From Acidobacteriaceae bacterium (GTDB taxonomy: Bacteria > Acidobacteriota > Terriglobia > Terriglobales > Acidobacteriaceae): DNA of 64,000 nt. A program made the position numbers and the translations under genes. Below the pieces are notes generated by a model. That model was not told the DNA's origin and did no database searches. It saw only the letters and a list, made by a program, of their open reading frames with translations. The stretch lies in contig JAOAPC010000022.1 in assembly GCA_025462735.1 (NCBI GenBank), positions 1 through 64,000 of the forward strand, read 5' to 3'. Below, one piece after another: positions 35,288 to 44,016 of the stretch (within the stretch, counting starts at the first letter, position 1; each line of letters opens with the position of its first letter).

Positions 35288-35307
35288 AATATGTAATATA
35301 CTGTCAA
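35278..35307 (-). promoter_or_regulatory. Sigma-70-type promoter of the XRE/nfeD/flotillin genes
   Basis: Read on the minus strand, a perfect TTGACA (35302-35307) is followed after 17 or 18 bases by ATATTA or TATTAA. The ATG follows within 20 bases of the -10 box, leaving little or no leader. Confidence 0.55.
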
Positions 35308-35387
35308 GGGGTGGATTTAGCTTGTTTTCAGCAACATGCTAAGAAGAAAAATGGAATGTGCGAGTTTAGGGCTGCGAGTCGTTATCT

Positions 35388-35783
35388 CTAGGGATGAATT
35401 ACCCGAAGCCCCAGTGCTTTTTCAAAAACATCGAAGTCGCGATCACGATGTAGCAGCTCATGACCCGCCTGCAGGCAGAAAGTTGCGTTCAAGCAGTCGA
35501 TCGTTCGTCGCACGGTGTAACCCTGATCGCGTAACTTCCGATAGTTTAGGGCGGACGCTATCGCCAATTCTTTTCCGCCGGTTTCGAATAAATGAAAGGT
35601 AAGCAATTCGTCGCGCACCTGCGCGAACAGTGCGGTATCGCGAATACCCTGCAGGACCTCGCAAAGAATTAGATCGGTAAGGCCAAGCCGCTGATGGGTC
35701 AGCTCGTCGTCAAGCCAGATAGTTTCCGGATTATTCGTGCCGCGGAGGTAATCAATCCACATCGTAGTGTCAACGATCACCAT
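35388..35783 (-). CDS. vapC: VapC-type PIN-domain toxin
   Basis: PIN-domain ribonuclease toxin with the acidic residues in place: MVIVDTTMWIDYLRG (first Asp), LILCEVLQGI (Glu), RTIDCLNATF (third Asp) and HRDRDFDVFEK (fourth). I start it at the internal ATG at 35783, giving 131 residues, since the 20-residue extension in the ORF track overlaps vapB and is Pro-rich. No Shine-Dalgarno site precedes that ATG (the bases there are C-rich), so translation probably depends on coupling with vapB 17 bases upstream. VapC enzymes cut tRNA or rRNA; the target here is unknown. Confidence 0.88.
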   Translation of the reverse strand: MVIVDTTMWIDYLRGTNNPETIWLDDELTHQRLGLTDLILCEVLQGIRDTALFAQVRDELLTFHLFETGGKELAIASALNYRKLRDQGYTVRRTIDCLNATFCLQAGHELLHRDRDFDVFEKALGLRVIHP

Positions 35784-35800
35784 GGTTTTGTGTGGGGGGG

Positions 35801-36028
35801 TTAAGTTCGGCTCAGGCGCGACTGGGCAAGTTCGCCCTCCCATTGCACCTTACCCCGAAGACGCCGAATGGAGCCTTGGGCGTGGGTCTGAGCCAATAAT
35901 CGAAGCCCGGCTTCTACCGCGGCCTTCTTCGTGCGCGCGCCGCTACGGCGCATAGCCTGGGCCATCAGGCGATCGTCGATGTCAATGTTGGTCCGTATGC
36001 CACAATCCCCAATGTGTATATATATCAT
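35801..36028 (-). CDS. vapB: VapB-type antitoxin
   Basis: The sequence RTNIDIDDRLMAQAMRRSG and KKAAVEAGLRLL is the type-II VapB pattern, a short DNA-binding strand-helix-helix followed by the toxin-binding tail. Family members usually begin MRTNIDIDD. Here that Met position is ATA (Ile, 35996-35998) with GGGGAT 7 bases before it, while the only in-frame ATG is ten codons upstream and lacks a ribosome site. Either a longer form is made or the start codon has been altered. Direct repeats ATGTGTAT 21 bases apart lie at its 5' end. Confidence 0.8.
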   Translation of the reverse strand: MIYIHIGDCGIRTNIDIDDRLMAQAMRRSGARTKKAAVEAGLRLLAQTHAQGSIRRLRGKVQWEGELAQSRLSRT

Positions 36029-36048
36029 ATTTATGTGTATTGCGCAAT
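36012..36048. promoter_or_regulatory. Repeat and palindrome at the vapB 5' end
   Basis: ATGTGTAT occurs at 36012-36019 and 36033-36040, 21 bases apart (two helical turns), followed directly by the palindrome ATTGCGCAAT (36039-36048). The arrangement could be the VapBC autoregulatory operator. Confidence 0.35.
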
Positions 36049-36166
36049 GTTGCTGGTTTCGCTTAAGGTTGCCAGTTGATTTCGACCAATGGCAGGACTA
36101 GCATTGAGGGCGCTGCCACAGCGCGCTCACAAAAACTTCTTTTCAGCACTGAATTCAGGAGGTTCC

Positions 36167-37669
36167 ATGGCTACAATTTCCACGACACAAATCGATCCTC
36201 GCGTCCTCAGCTTCCTCGAGAAGCCGCGCAAAATGCTTATCAACGGAAAATGGGTAGACGCTGTTTCCGGTAAGACTTTCCCCACTTACGATCCCTCTAC
36301 TGGAGAGGTCCTGGCGCAGGTTGCTGAAGGCGACCGGGCAGACATCGATCTCGCCGTAAAGTCGGCGCGTAAAGCTTTTGACGAAGGTCCTTGGCGCAAG
36401 ATGACGCCCTCTGAGCGCGGCCGCCTGATCTGGAAACTCGCCGACCTTATCGAACAGCATCTCGAGGAGTTTGCTTTTCTCGAATCGCTGGATAATGGCA
36501 AGCCGCTGACCGTCGCGCGCGCGGCCGATGTTCCACTCGCCGCCGACCTTTTCCGCTACATGGCCGGATGGGCCACCAAGATCGAGGGCAACACGATTCC
36601 GCTGTCGGTCCCGTACACGCCCGGCGCAAAGTATCTGAGCTATACATTGCGCGAGCCGGTAGGCGTAGTCGGACAAATTATCCCGTGGAATTTTCCGTTG
36701 CTCATGGCGGCCTGGAAGCTTGGTCCCGCGCTGGCCACGGGTTGCACGGTTGTGCTGAAACCCGCTGAGCAGACGCCGCTCTCCGCACTGCGTCTTGGCG
36801 AGTTGATCGTCGAAGCAGGATTCCCCGAAGGTGTGGTCAACATCGTCCCCGGCTACGGCGAAACCGCGGGTGCTGCTTTGGCTGCGCATGCCGATGTGGA
36901 CAAGATCGCCTTCACCGGTTCCACCGAAGTTGGCCGGCTGATTGTCCACGCCGCTGCCGGCAATCTGAAACGAGTTTCGTTGGAGCTTGGCGGCAAATCT
37001 CCCAACGTGATCTTCAAAGATGCCGACATGGACGTCGCCATTCCGGGCGCTGCCAGCGGGATCTTCTTCAACCACGGCCAGTGCTGCTGCGCCGGTTCGC
37101 GACTCTACATTGAAAAAGAAGTGTTCGACAAAGTTGTTGAAGGCGTCGCTGCCAGTGCAAAGAAAATCCGCGTCGGCTCAGGCCTTGATCCCAAAACGCA
37201 AATGGGACCGCTGGTTTCCGAAGAACAACTGAATCGCGTCTGCGGATATCTCGAATCCGGATTCTCACAAGGCGCGAAAGCTGCGGCTGGCGGGCATAAG
37301 AAGGGCGACAAGGGTTATTTTGTCGAACCCACGGTGCTCGTCGACACGACCGAAGACATGAAAGTCGTGCAGGAAGAAATCTTCGGTCCGGTGGTCGTAG
37401 CAATGCCATTCTCGAGTGCGGACGAGATCGTGCCGCGCGCCAATGACAACGTGTACGGGCTTGCAGCCGGCATCTGGACTCGCGACATCAGCAAAGCCCA
37501 TCGGATGGCCGAATCGTTCCAGGCGGGAACCGTGTGGATCAACTGCTACAACATCTTCGACGCGGCCCTGCCGTTCGGAGGTTACAAGCAGTCCGGCTGG
37601 GGACGCGAAATGGGCCACGAGGTCCTGAACAATTACACGCAGACCAAAGCGGTGTGCGCTCGCATTTAA
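36167..37669 (+). CDS. NAD(P)-dependent aldehyde dehydrogenase
   Basis: The protein oxidises an aldehyde to the acid. Starting at the ATG after a strong AGGAGG site it has 500 residues, the usual length; the ORF-track start 78 bases earlier is not needed. Signatures: VVGQIIPWNFPLLMAAWKLG, FTGSTEVGRLI, the general base in LELGGKSPNVIF, and the nucleophile region NHGQCCCAGSRLYIEKEVF with consecutive Cys. EEIFGPVVVAMPF is the late motif. The overall pattern is closest to the retinal/betaine-type class. A single-gene unit; the substrate is not evident. Confidence 0.95.
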   Translation: MATISTTQIDPRVLSFLEKPRKMLINGKWVDAVSGKTFPTYDPSTGEVLAQVAEGDRADIDLAVKSARKAFDEGPWRKMTPSERGRLIWKLADLIEQHLEEFAFLESLDNGKPLTVARAADVPLAADLFRYMAGWATKIEGNTIPLSVPYTPGAKYLSYTLREPVGVVGQIIPWNFPLLMAAWKLGPALATGCTVVLKPAEQTPLSALRLGELIVEAGFPEGVVNIVPGYGETAGAALAAHADVDKIAFTGSTEVGRLIVHAAAGNLKRVSLELGGKSPNVIFKDADMDVAIPGAASGIFFNHGQCCCAGSRLYIEKEVFDKVVEGVAASAKKIRVGSGLDPKTQMGPLVSEEQLNRVCGYLESGFSQGAKAAAGGHKKGDKGYFVEPTVLVDTTEDMKVVQEEIFGPVVVAMPFSSADEIVPRANDNVYGLAAGIWTRDISKAHRMAESFQAGTVWINCYNIFDAALPFGGYKQSGWGREMGHEVLNNYTQTKAVCARI

Positions 37670-37690
37670 GTTCGAACCACTCTGGATGGA

Positions 37691-37713
37691 GGCACGGGCA
37701 TCCCGCCCGTGCC
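37691..37713. repeat. GGCACGGGC palindromic repeat
   Basis: A 9-bp perfect stem GGCACGGGC/GCCCGTGCC with loop ATCCC lies 22 bases after the aldehyde dehydrogenase stop. It belongs with the element at 15290 and may also serve as a transcript end. Confidence 0.65.
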
Positions 37714-37763
37714 CTCACAATCACTTTTAGTCTAGAACGACGGTCAAACTGCTGGAGGTGTGT

Positions 37764-38270
37764 TTGACAATAAACAATCGGAGACTGGTTAGCATTATCG
37801 TGATCGGTGTGCTTTCATCGTGTTGCGTAATCTTCGGAAGATCCCACCAAAAAGACCAAGACAAGCAAGCGCCACAAGTGAGTGTTGATTTAAGTGTTTT
37901 AGGCAAGCGTGGCGAACAGGTGACTCTTAGCCAAGTGCGGAAAGTCGACCTGCTGCCCAACGGCGCAATTAAAGAGATTGGCCCAATGGCTAACCCCGAT
38001 GAGGACTTCCAGTCCACTGATGTAAGGCGTGGCAAAGAGTTGCCCACGAGAAGGCTTGCAGTAGCGGGGGTTTCGGAAAGCCTTTGCATCATACATTACG
38101 AGCGGGGCGGGATCGGTCGTAATTGGATATTGGCAATTCTAGAGTTGACGGGCGGGAAGGCAAAAGGGGTATGGATCTCAAACACTCAGCGATTTGCAAA
38201 CTTGAACGAAATAAAAGCAGCTTTAGAATCGGGCAAGCTACAGAATCAGCTCGGTGAAGCAGGATGGTAA
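37764..38270 (+). CDS. Small exported or membrane-anchored hypothetical protein
   Basis: A TTG start with GGAGG 5 bases upstream gives 168 residues. The first 30 hold a hydrophobic helix (LVSIIVIGVLSSCCVIFG) whose Cys pair could be a lipoprotein site, then a soluble domain with no known motif (VTLSQVRKVDLLPNGAIKEIG, then IIHYERGGIGRNWILAILEL). It ends one codon before an RHS core remnant in the same frame. It could be an orphan immunity-like gene of that decayed RHS locus, but this is speculation. Confidence 0.55.
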   Translation: MTINNRRLVSIIVIGVLSSCCVIFGRSHQKDQDKQAPQVSVDLSVLGKRGEQVTLSQVRKVDLLPNGAIKEIGPMANPDEDFQSTDVRRGKELPTRRLAVAGVSESLCIIHYERGGIGRNWILAILELTGGKAKGVWISNTQRFANLNEIKAALESGKLQNQLGEAGW

Positions 38271-38387
38271 TACCGCGCCAAATACTGCTCGCTCGGCTTT
38301 GGAAGATTCATCAGCCAGGACCCGATCAACTCATACTCTCGTCTCGGCAGCAGTCCGACCCGTCCCTTTTTATTTGCCCTGATTTAA
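38271..38387 (+). pseudogene. RHS-repeat core remnant
   Basis: Directly after the stop of the preceding gene and in the same frame, YRAKYCSLGFGRFISQDPIN matches the end of the RHS-repeat-associated core (YRARYYxxxxGRFISxDPI). It ends at TAA 17 codons later. There is no start codon and no upstream YD repeats, so it is a fragment left from a polymorphic toxin gene. Confidence 0.75.
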
Positions 38388-38410
38388 GTTTGGAGCGGAG
38401 ATAACCGGAA

Positions 38411-38794
38411 TTAAGGCCGCACCAGCGGCATGTCCTTCGCGGCGTGTTCTTCTAGAACTGGAGGCTCTTGACGCAGGAAATCGTAGTGTTCAATGTGGAC
38501 CGCGACCGCCGGCTTGCCGCCTTCGACCTGCTCGCGACGCACAACCCGCGCCCGGCAGCAAACATTCATGTCCTCGGCCAGCGTGATCTCCGAAGGCATC
38601 ACTAGGGTCATGTCGACCAGTTCACCTTCAGCCAGCGCCAAATCCGTCCACAGCATCGCGCCGCGCGAGCTTAGGTCCTGAGTAAATCCCGAGCCGCTTC
38701 GGGCTTCTCCTGGCACTCGCAGCATAACCGGCACCTGATAAGGAAAGCGCTGCCCGCAGCGTCGTTCCATTCGGTTCTGCTCAGGGCTCGTCAT
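38411..38794 (-). CDS. PilZ-domain protein
   Basis: A single PilZ domain with both c-di-GMP contacts: an arginine motif RRCGQRFPYQVPVML near residue 12 and DLSSRGAMLW, the canonical DxSxxG, near residue 43. A short acidic C-terminal tail follows. At 127 residues it is a stand-alone adaptor. Unlike the PilZ at 4703, the second motif is intact, so binding is likely. No partner is adjacent; it is divergent from the MFS gene. Confidence 0.88.
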   Translation of the reverse strand: MTSPEQNRMERRCGQRFPYQVPVMLRVPGEARSGSGFTQDLSSRGAMLWTDLALAEGELVDMTLVMPSEITLAEDMNVCCRARVVRREQVEGGKPAVAVHIEHYDFLRQEPPVLEEHAAKDMPLVRP

Positions 38795-38857
38795 CGACCA
38801 ACACTCTAGCGCAACCCGGCGTTCCGGGGAAGTGAAAAGAGCAATTCACAGGCCATT

Positions 38858-40290
38858 GTGTTCCGATTTGCATTGGAGCGGCACCAGACCTCATCATGGA
38901 ATGTGAGCTCCGTGCCGGCCCCTGACTCCCCACAATCTAATGCAGCAAAATCGAGCTCTCGCGGCTTGCCTGTAACCCTGCGCGCCCTCAAACACCGCAA
39001 CTTTCAACTCTTTTTCAGCGGACAGCTCATCTCCCTTATCGGCACCTGGATGCAAAATGTTGCACAGGCATGGCTGGTTTATCGCCTCACCGGGTCATCG
39101 CTTCTGCTTGGATCGGTCGGATTCGCCAGTCAGTTTCCGGTGTTTCTGGCCTCTCCGCTGGGCGGCATTGTTGCCGACCGCTATAACCGCCATCGCGTCG
39201 TGATCGCGACTCAAACAGCGTCCATGATCCTCGCACTCATTCTCGCCGGCCTGACGCTCTGGCATGTGGTGACGGTCCCAGAGATTTTTGTCCTGGCGGC
39301 GCTGCTCGGTATCGTAAACGCATTCGACATTCCCGGACGGCAAGCGTTCTTAGTAGAAATGGTCGGCAGGGAAGACTTGATGAACGCCATTGCGTTGAAC
39401 TCTTCCATGTTCAACGGCGCGCGCATTATCGGGCCGGCAATCGCCGGGATCCTCGTGGCAAAGATCGGCGAAGGATGGTGCTTCTTCGCCAATGCGGTTA
39501 GCTATATTGCAGTACTTATCGGACTGCTGATGATGCGGGTGCCGCCGCGCCCCCACCGGCAGCACGGGTCGCCAATCGCTCACATGATCGAAGGATTTCG
39601 TTGGGTATACGGGACACAGCGCCGATACGTGCATTGCTGTTCTTGCTTGGACTGGTAAGCCTGGTCGCCATGCCATATACGGTGCTCATGCCGATCTTTG
39701 CAGACAGAATTCTTCGCGGAGGAGGGGAACAGCTGGCGGTGCTGATCGGGTCGCATGATCTGGGTGCGATGCGACTCGGAATTCTGATGGGTGCAACCGG
39801 CGTCGGAGCCTTGCTCGGCGCACTCACGCTGGCCACGCGCACCGGAGTTTACGGTCTCGGCCGGTGGGTCACTCTTTCCTGCGGGGGATTTGCCATCAGT
39901 CTGATGGCGTTCGCATTGTCACGCCACTTCTGGCTGTCGACCGCGCTATTGGTCCCTGTGGGGTACTGCATGATGCTGCAAATGTCAGCTTCCAATACCT
40001 TGATTCAAGCCATGGTGCCCGACGAGCTTCGCGGACGCGTGATGTCCGTCTATTCCATGATGTTCATGGGGATGGCGCCATTCGGCGCGTTTTTCGGTGG
40101 CGCGATTGCCGATCGTTTAGGCGCGCCGCTGGCCGTGAGTATGGGTGCAGTCGCCTGTTTAGGAGGCGCCGCCATCTTCGGCTTGCGCCTTCCGAAGATC
40201 CGGGCCGAAGCCCGGAGCCTGATCGTCGCTCAGGAGATGGTCGGCGGCGAGCCCGTGCAGGAGATGACCGCGCAAAGTTCTGAGGACTAG
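38858..40290 (+). pseudogene. MFS exporter with one frameshift
   Basis: Two frames together make one 12-helix transporter of the EntS-like MFS_3 type. The first ends EGFRWVYGT near 39617, and the second resumes with APIRALLFLLGLVSLVAMPY. Helix-2/3 loop GGIVADRYNRHRVV is the family signature, and DELRGRVMSVYSMMFMGMAPFG marks the second half. A single-base change between 39615 and 39625 explains the break. The start is uncertain: GTG at 38858, or the GTG near 38903. If the frameshift is genuine the exporter is dead; if not, a sequencing error. Confidence 0.85.
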
Positions 40291-40313
40291 CGCCCCGCAA
40301 GCGATTACTTTCG

Positions 40314-40346
40314 CCTAAAAAACAAAGCCCCGGACTAATCCGGGGC
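40314..40346 (-). terminator. Terminator of the TonB receptor gene
   Basis: An 8-bp perfect stem GCCCCGGA/TCCGGGGC with a 4-base loop is followed on the minus strand by TTTGTTTTTT. It lies 18 bases after the receptor stop and could also end the convergent MFS transcript. Confidence 0.85.
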
Positions 40347-40363
40347 CTTGCACTTCGGCCGAA

Positions 40364-43300
40364 TTAAAAACTCAGAGTGCCTCTTATTTGAATTAATCTC
40401 GGTGAAGCGTCTCCACCCAGGAAAGATCCCACAATACTGGTCGGCACACTCACTGTGTTTATGATCGAACCAAAGTTTGAACTCGAAATATCGCCGTCCG
40501 GCTGGTCGAAGTTGGGATGATTCAGGATATTGAAGAACTGCACGCCGACTCCTAAATTGCTGGCTTCGCTAATCGGCAGATGGAAGTTCTTCATGACAGT
40601 CAGATCAGTATCGAAAAAGTGTGGTCCCCAGACCTGATTTCGCCTCTGATTGCCCCAGCCGTTGACTGCTGGAGTGAACTGAGTAGTGCCGTTCAGACAG
40701 GGAGTGTAGAGAGCCTGTCTTGTGCAAACCACCGCGCCGCGCGCCAAGTCGTTCGCGAAGACGTTACTGCCGCCGTTAGTGCCGTAGTTGAAGCCGCTTA
40801 GGACTCCAGTGGCAGCGCCGTCGACGACTGTGAGCGGGTAACCACTGCGTGTAAACACTGTCCCAGAGACCGTCCAACTGGCTATTGCGCCCACCCAGCC
40901 ATTGAGCTTCGGTGTTGTCCACACATAGTTCATACTGGCATAGTGCCGAACGTCGTAGTCCGCGTTGCCGTGGTTGAAACGTCGAATGTTGAATGGGTCT
41001 TGCGGGTTGAGCACACTCTCGTTTGTGTTGAAGTTAAAGGGGAGGAAACCGGCGTTAGAGATTAAATCCGTCGCGTGGCTGTAGGTGTAGTTTGCCTGAA
41101 ACTGAAGTGCAGAGAATCGTCGCTGCAAGGACACAGTGACCCCGTTGTAGTTGGAGATGTTGGAACTGGAAATTTCCGTTACGGTCCCGAATCTCGGATC
41201 CGGCGCGGCCCCAGGCAGATCAGAGAATCTGGGAACTGTCGCTCCCAGACTGGTCAGGCAAGTTGCATTACAGAAGGCGTTTAGCCCCCCGTTTAGAACG
41301 GCGCCGTATATCGAGTGGTTACCAACATAATTGACGCTTATAGATGTTTTGTCTCCGAAACCTTGCTGCAGCTCAAGGTTCCACTCCTGATACTGCGGAG
41401 AGTGTATCTTGCGCGCCGAACTGAAGATGGCCGGCGGAAAGAAGAATGGCGTTGCCGCTTGAATGCTGGCCAGGGTTCCGCCATTCGCAAAGCCAGTTAC
41501 AAAAGCTGAATTTGCTGCTCTGGCCGTACTCAGGACATTGTTAGGAGTCCCTGGCGCAAGCTTGCACGGTATTGCCGGCACCCCACCCCCGCAGGTTCCC
41601 GACACAAAGAACTGGTTATACAGCGGGGGATTATTCAGGAAGTTGTCCGCGACGATGGCGGGGAAGAAATCGTGAAAGAGTCCAATTCCACCCCGAACCA
41701 CAGTCTTCGTGCCAGCTCCAAGCGGAGTCCACGCGAACCCCAGCCGAGGTTCCCAAGCGATAGAGGTGTACGAAGGCAAGGTCTGATGCAGTCGTGTGCG
41801 AATTGCCTGGTTGTATGGCTGATTCGGATTGTGCGAAATTCCAAAGAAATTACTGGCTAGTCGGGAAAAACAATTGGTCTGGCAAACTGGGTTGGAATCG
41901 TGTTCAGCGCGCAACCCGATTGTCAGTTTGAAGTTGGGACGCACCGCCACCTCATCTTGTACGTACAAGCCCAACGCATAGAGTGCGACAGGTTCAGTAA
42001 GTCGTTGGGTGAAGGCCTGGATAAACGAGCCGCCTGTCGCAGCCCCATTTCCGTTGAAGAAGTCAGAGAGGTTCTCTTGAAAGACTTCTCCAGTTGTAAA
42101 CAATCCTGGTGACGAATCTGTGATGTCATTCCGGCGGAAGTTGACGCCGAACTTAATGTTGTGCCTTCCGTAAACTTTTGAGAGGTCATCGATGATCTGA
42201 TATTGCGTGACGTTGCGGCCCTGTGGCCAGTCGTTCAAGTCGAATCCGAGATCGTAAAAGGCTCTTCCACTAAACCGCAGACGGTACGGCATGAGCGCCG
42301 TTGCTGCGAGCAGGTTTGCAGGTTTAAAGATCGCGCTGTACCAGGAGCCGGCTAAAATAAATTGATTGACTGCATTGCCACTGAAGGTGTGGGTTTCATT
42401 GATTTGTCCTTCATATTGCGGCTGATTACTTTGCGCGTTAAAAATTTTGTTGATTGGATCTGTATACGTCGCTTGCACACCATGATCCGTTCGGAAGTGG
42501 ATGTACGCACGATCGTTTGAGCCAATGTTCTGGTCCACGCGTGCCGTAAGCAGCCACTCATGGGTGAAATTGCCGGCAATAGAACGAAATTGCAGCGCGC
42601 ACGGCGTCGTCCCATTGCCAAACGGAGTGAACGAAGTACACCCAGGGCCTGTTGGGGCACCGACTGCGTTGGTACCTGGCGCTAGGATGTTCTGCGCTCC
42701 CCTGGATCCCGGCGCACTGTTCCAGAGACTGAACATGTGATTGTAAAAAGGTAGCTCCGCCGGGTTGGTTGCTGCGATGTTGGCAAGAGTTGCAGCTTGG
42801 AATTGCGGGCTCGGAATATTTACCGCCGCATTCGTGGGCAGCACTACCCTCAAGCCTTCATAGTCGACAAAGAAGAATGTCTTATCGTGGATAACCGGTC
42901 CACCCAGCGCTGCCGACCACTGGTTTGCATTGTCGAATGCACGCGACACCCGCGGAACGCTGTGATTATTGAACCAATTATTTGCATTCATTACGCGGCC
43001 ATTCCAGAAATAGTTGGCGTCGCCATGAAACTCATTGGCTCCCGACCTCGTCACATAGTTCACGTTGGCACCAGCCAGGCCGCCGTACTCCGTCGAGTAT
43101 CCGTTATTCACTACGGTCGCTTCTCGAACGTCGTTTAAGCCGAGCAATAAATTAGTGGCGCCCGAGTTGTTCAAATTCAGGAATGGGTCGTTCTCGTTCA
43201 TTCCATTAATGGTGAACAGGTTCGAGGTAGCCGGAAGACCAAAGGTCGACGAGTTGCCAAATCCCGCTTGTGTGTTCATCACCGCACCCGGCGCGCTCTG

Positions 43301-43777
43301 AACCAGGTAACTCAAATCGTTACCCGGATTAGGCACCAGCTGCACTTGTTCCGGCGTGAACGTCGTCGAAATATTCCCATTTTCCGTTTGCACCACGCCG
43401 CCCTCGGCGGTTACCTCAACCGTCGTAGGCGCGCTCGCCACCCCAAGTTGAATATTCACAGCGCTCGCCTGACCAACACTGACATGCACCACGTGGTCAA
43501 CCGGTTGGAATCCTGAAGCATTAACCGTGATCGTATAGCTACCGGGATCCAGCAGCGAAAACCGGTAAACACCTTGCGTATTGACGTTGCTGTTTTGCGT
43601 GGCCCCGGTTTGATTGTTTTTGAGGGTGACGGTCGCGTTGGCAATCACAGCGCCGCTCTGATCGGTTACGAGTCCGGTGATATCGCCAGTCGTTAAAGAT
43701 TGCGGAAAGGCTGGAACGGTGAGAATTGCGGCAAGCAAGGCACAAAACAAAGCACAGAAACCCAGTCTTGCAGACAT
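40364..43777 (-). CDS. Oar-type TonB-dependent receptor
   Basis: I start it at the ATG at 43777 with GGAGAA upstream, giving a signal peptide (LGFCALFCALLAAILTVPAFPQS). Next comes a carboxypeptidase regulatory-like beta domain (GDITGLVTDQSGAVIANATVTL to SGFQPVDHVV), then a plug (QTENGNISTTFTPEQVQLVP) and a large barrel ending IRGTLSF, with the terminal aromatic required for outer-membrane insertion. About 1,137 residues. Proteins of this type are hugely expanded in Acidobacteriota and are thought to import large organic substrates. No SusD-like partner or sugar enzymes are adjacent. Confidence 0.93.
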   Translation of the reverse strand: MSARLGFCALFCALLAAILTVPAFPQSLTTGDITGLVTDQSGAVIANATVTLKNNQTGATQNSNVNTQGVYRFSLLDPGSYTITVNASGFQPVDHVVHVSVGQASAVNIQLGVASAPTTVEVTAEGGVVQTENGNISTTFTPEQVQLVPNPGNDLSYLVQSAPGAVMNTQAGFGNSSTFGLPATSNLFTINGMNENDPFLNLNNSGATNLLLGLNDVREATVVNNGYSTEYGGLAGANVNYVTRSGANEFHGDANYFWNGRVMNANNWFNNHSVPRVSRAFDNANQWSAALGGPVIHDKTFFFVDYEGLRVVLPTNAAVNIPSPQFQAATLANIAATNPAELPFYNHMFSLWNSAPGSRGAQNILAPGTNAVGAPTGPGCTSFTPFGNGTTPCALQFRSIAGNFTHEWLLTARVDQNIGSNDRAYIHFRTDHGVQATYTDPINKIFNAQSNQPQYEGQINETHTFSGNAVNQFILAGSWYSAIFKPANLLAATALMPYRLRFSGRAFYDLGFDLNDWPQGRNVTQYQIIDDLSKVYGRHNIKFGVNFRRNDITDSSPGLFTTGEVFQENLSDFFNGNGAATGGSFIQAFTQRLTEPVALYALGLYVQDEVAVRPNFKLTIGLRAEHDSNPVCQTNCFSRLASNFFGISHNPNQPYNQAIRTRLHQTLPSYTSIAWEPRLGFAWTPLGAGTKTVVRGGIGLFHDFFPAIVADNFLNNPPLYNQFFVSGTCGGGVPAIPCKLAPGTPNNVLSTARAANSAFVTGFANGGTLASIQAATPFFFPPAIFSSARKIHSPQYQEWNLELQQGFGDKTSISVNYVGNHSIYGAVLNGGLNAFCNATCLTSLGATVPRFSDLPGAAPDPRFGTVTEISSSNISNYNGVTVSLQRRFSALQFQANYTYSHATDLISNAGFLPFNFNTNESVLNPQDPFNIRRFNHGNADYDVRHYASMNYVWTTPKLNGWVGAIASWTVSGTVFTRSGYPLTVVDGAATGVLSGFNYGTNGGSNVFANDLARGAVVCTRQALYTPCLNGTTQFTPAVNGWGNQRRNQVWGPHFFDTDLTVMKNFHLPISEASNLGVGVQFFNILNHPNFDQPDGDISSSNFGSIINTVSVPTSIVGSFLGGDASPRLIQIRGTLSF

Positions 43778-44016
43778 ACGAATGTTCTCCAGGAAAGATC
43801 TTCTATGGGAGAAGACTCTGCAAGCTCCGTGCCACAGGTTTAGAACAAGCTTTCTGCTGAAAGCGAAGATGTTATACGTGGATCGAGAGAACAAACGAGT
43901 GACTCGCTACTGGAATCAAGAGTGGGATTCAAATTGTGAAATGGTGAGAAGCTAAGTCTTACGTCAGCGTTATTACGTTGAGATACGACCGTTGGCGTAT
44001 GCGCAGATCGCAACCA

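Noticed and set aside
36155-37075. 306-aa minus-strand frame opposite the aldehyde dehydrogenase gene
   Set aside because: It is a mirror of a confident high-GC gene, has no ribosome site, and its sequence resembles no family.
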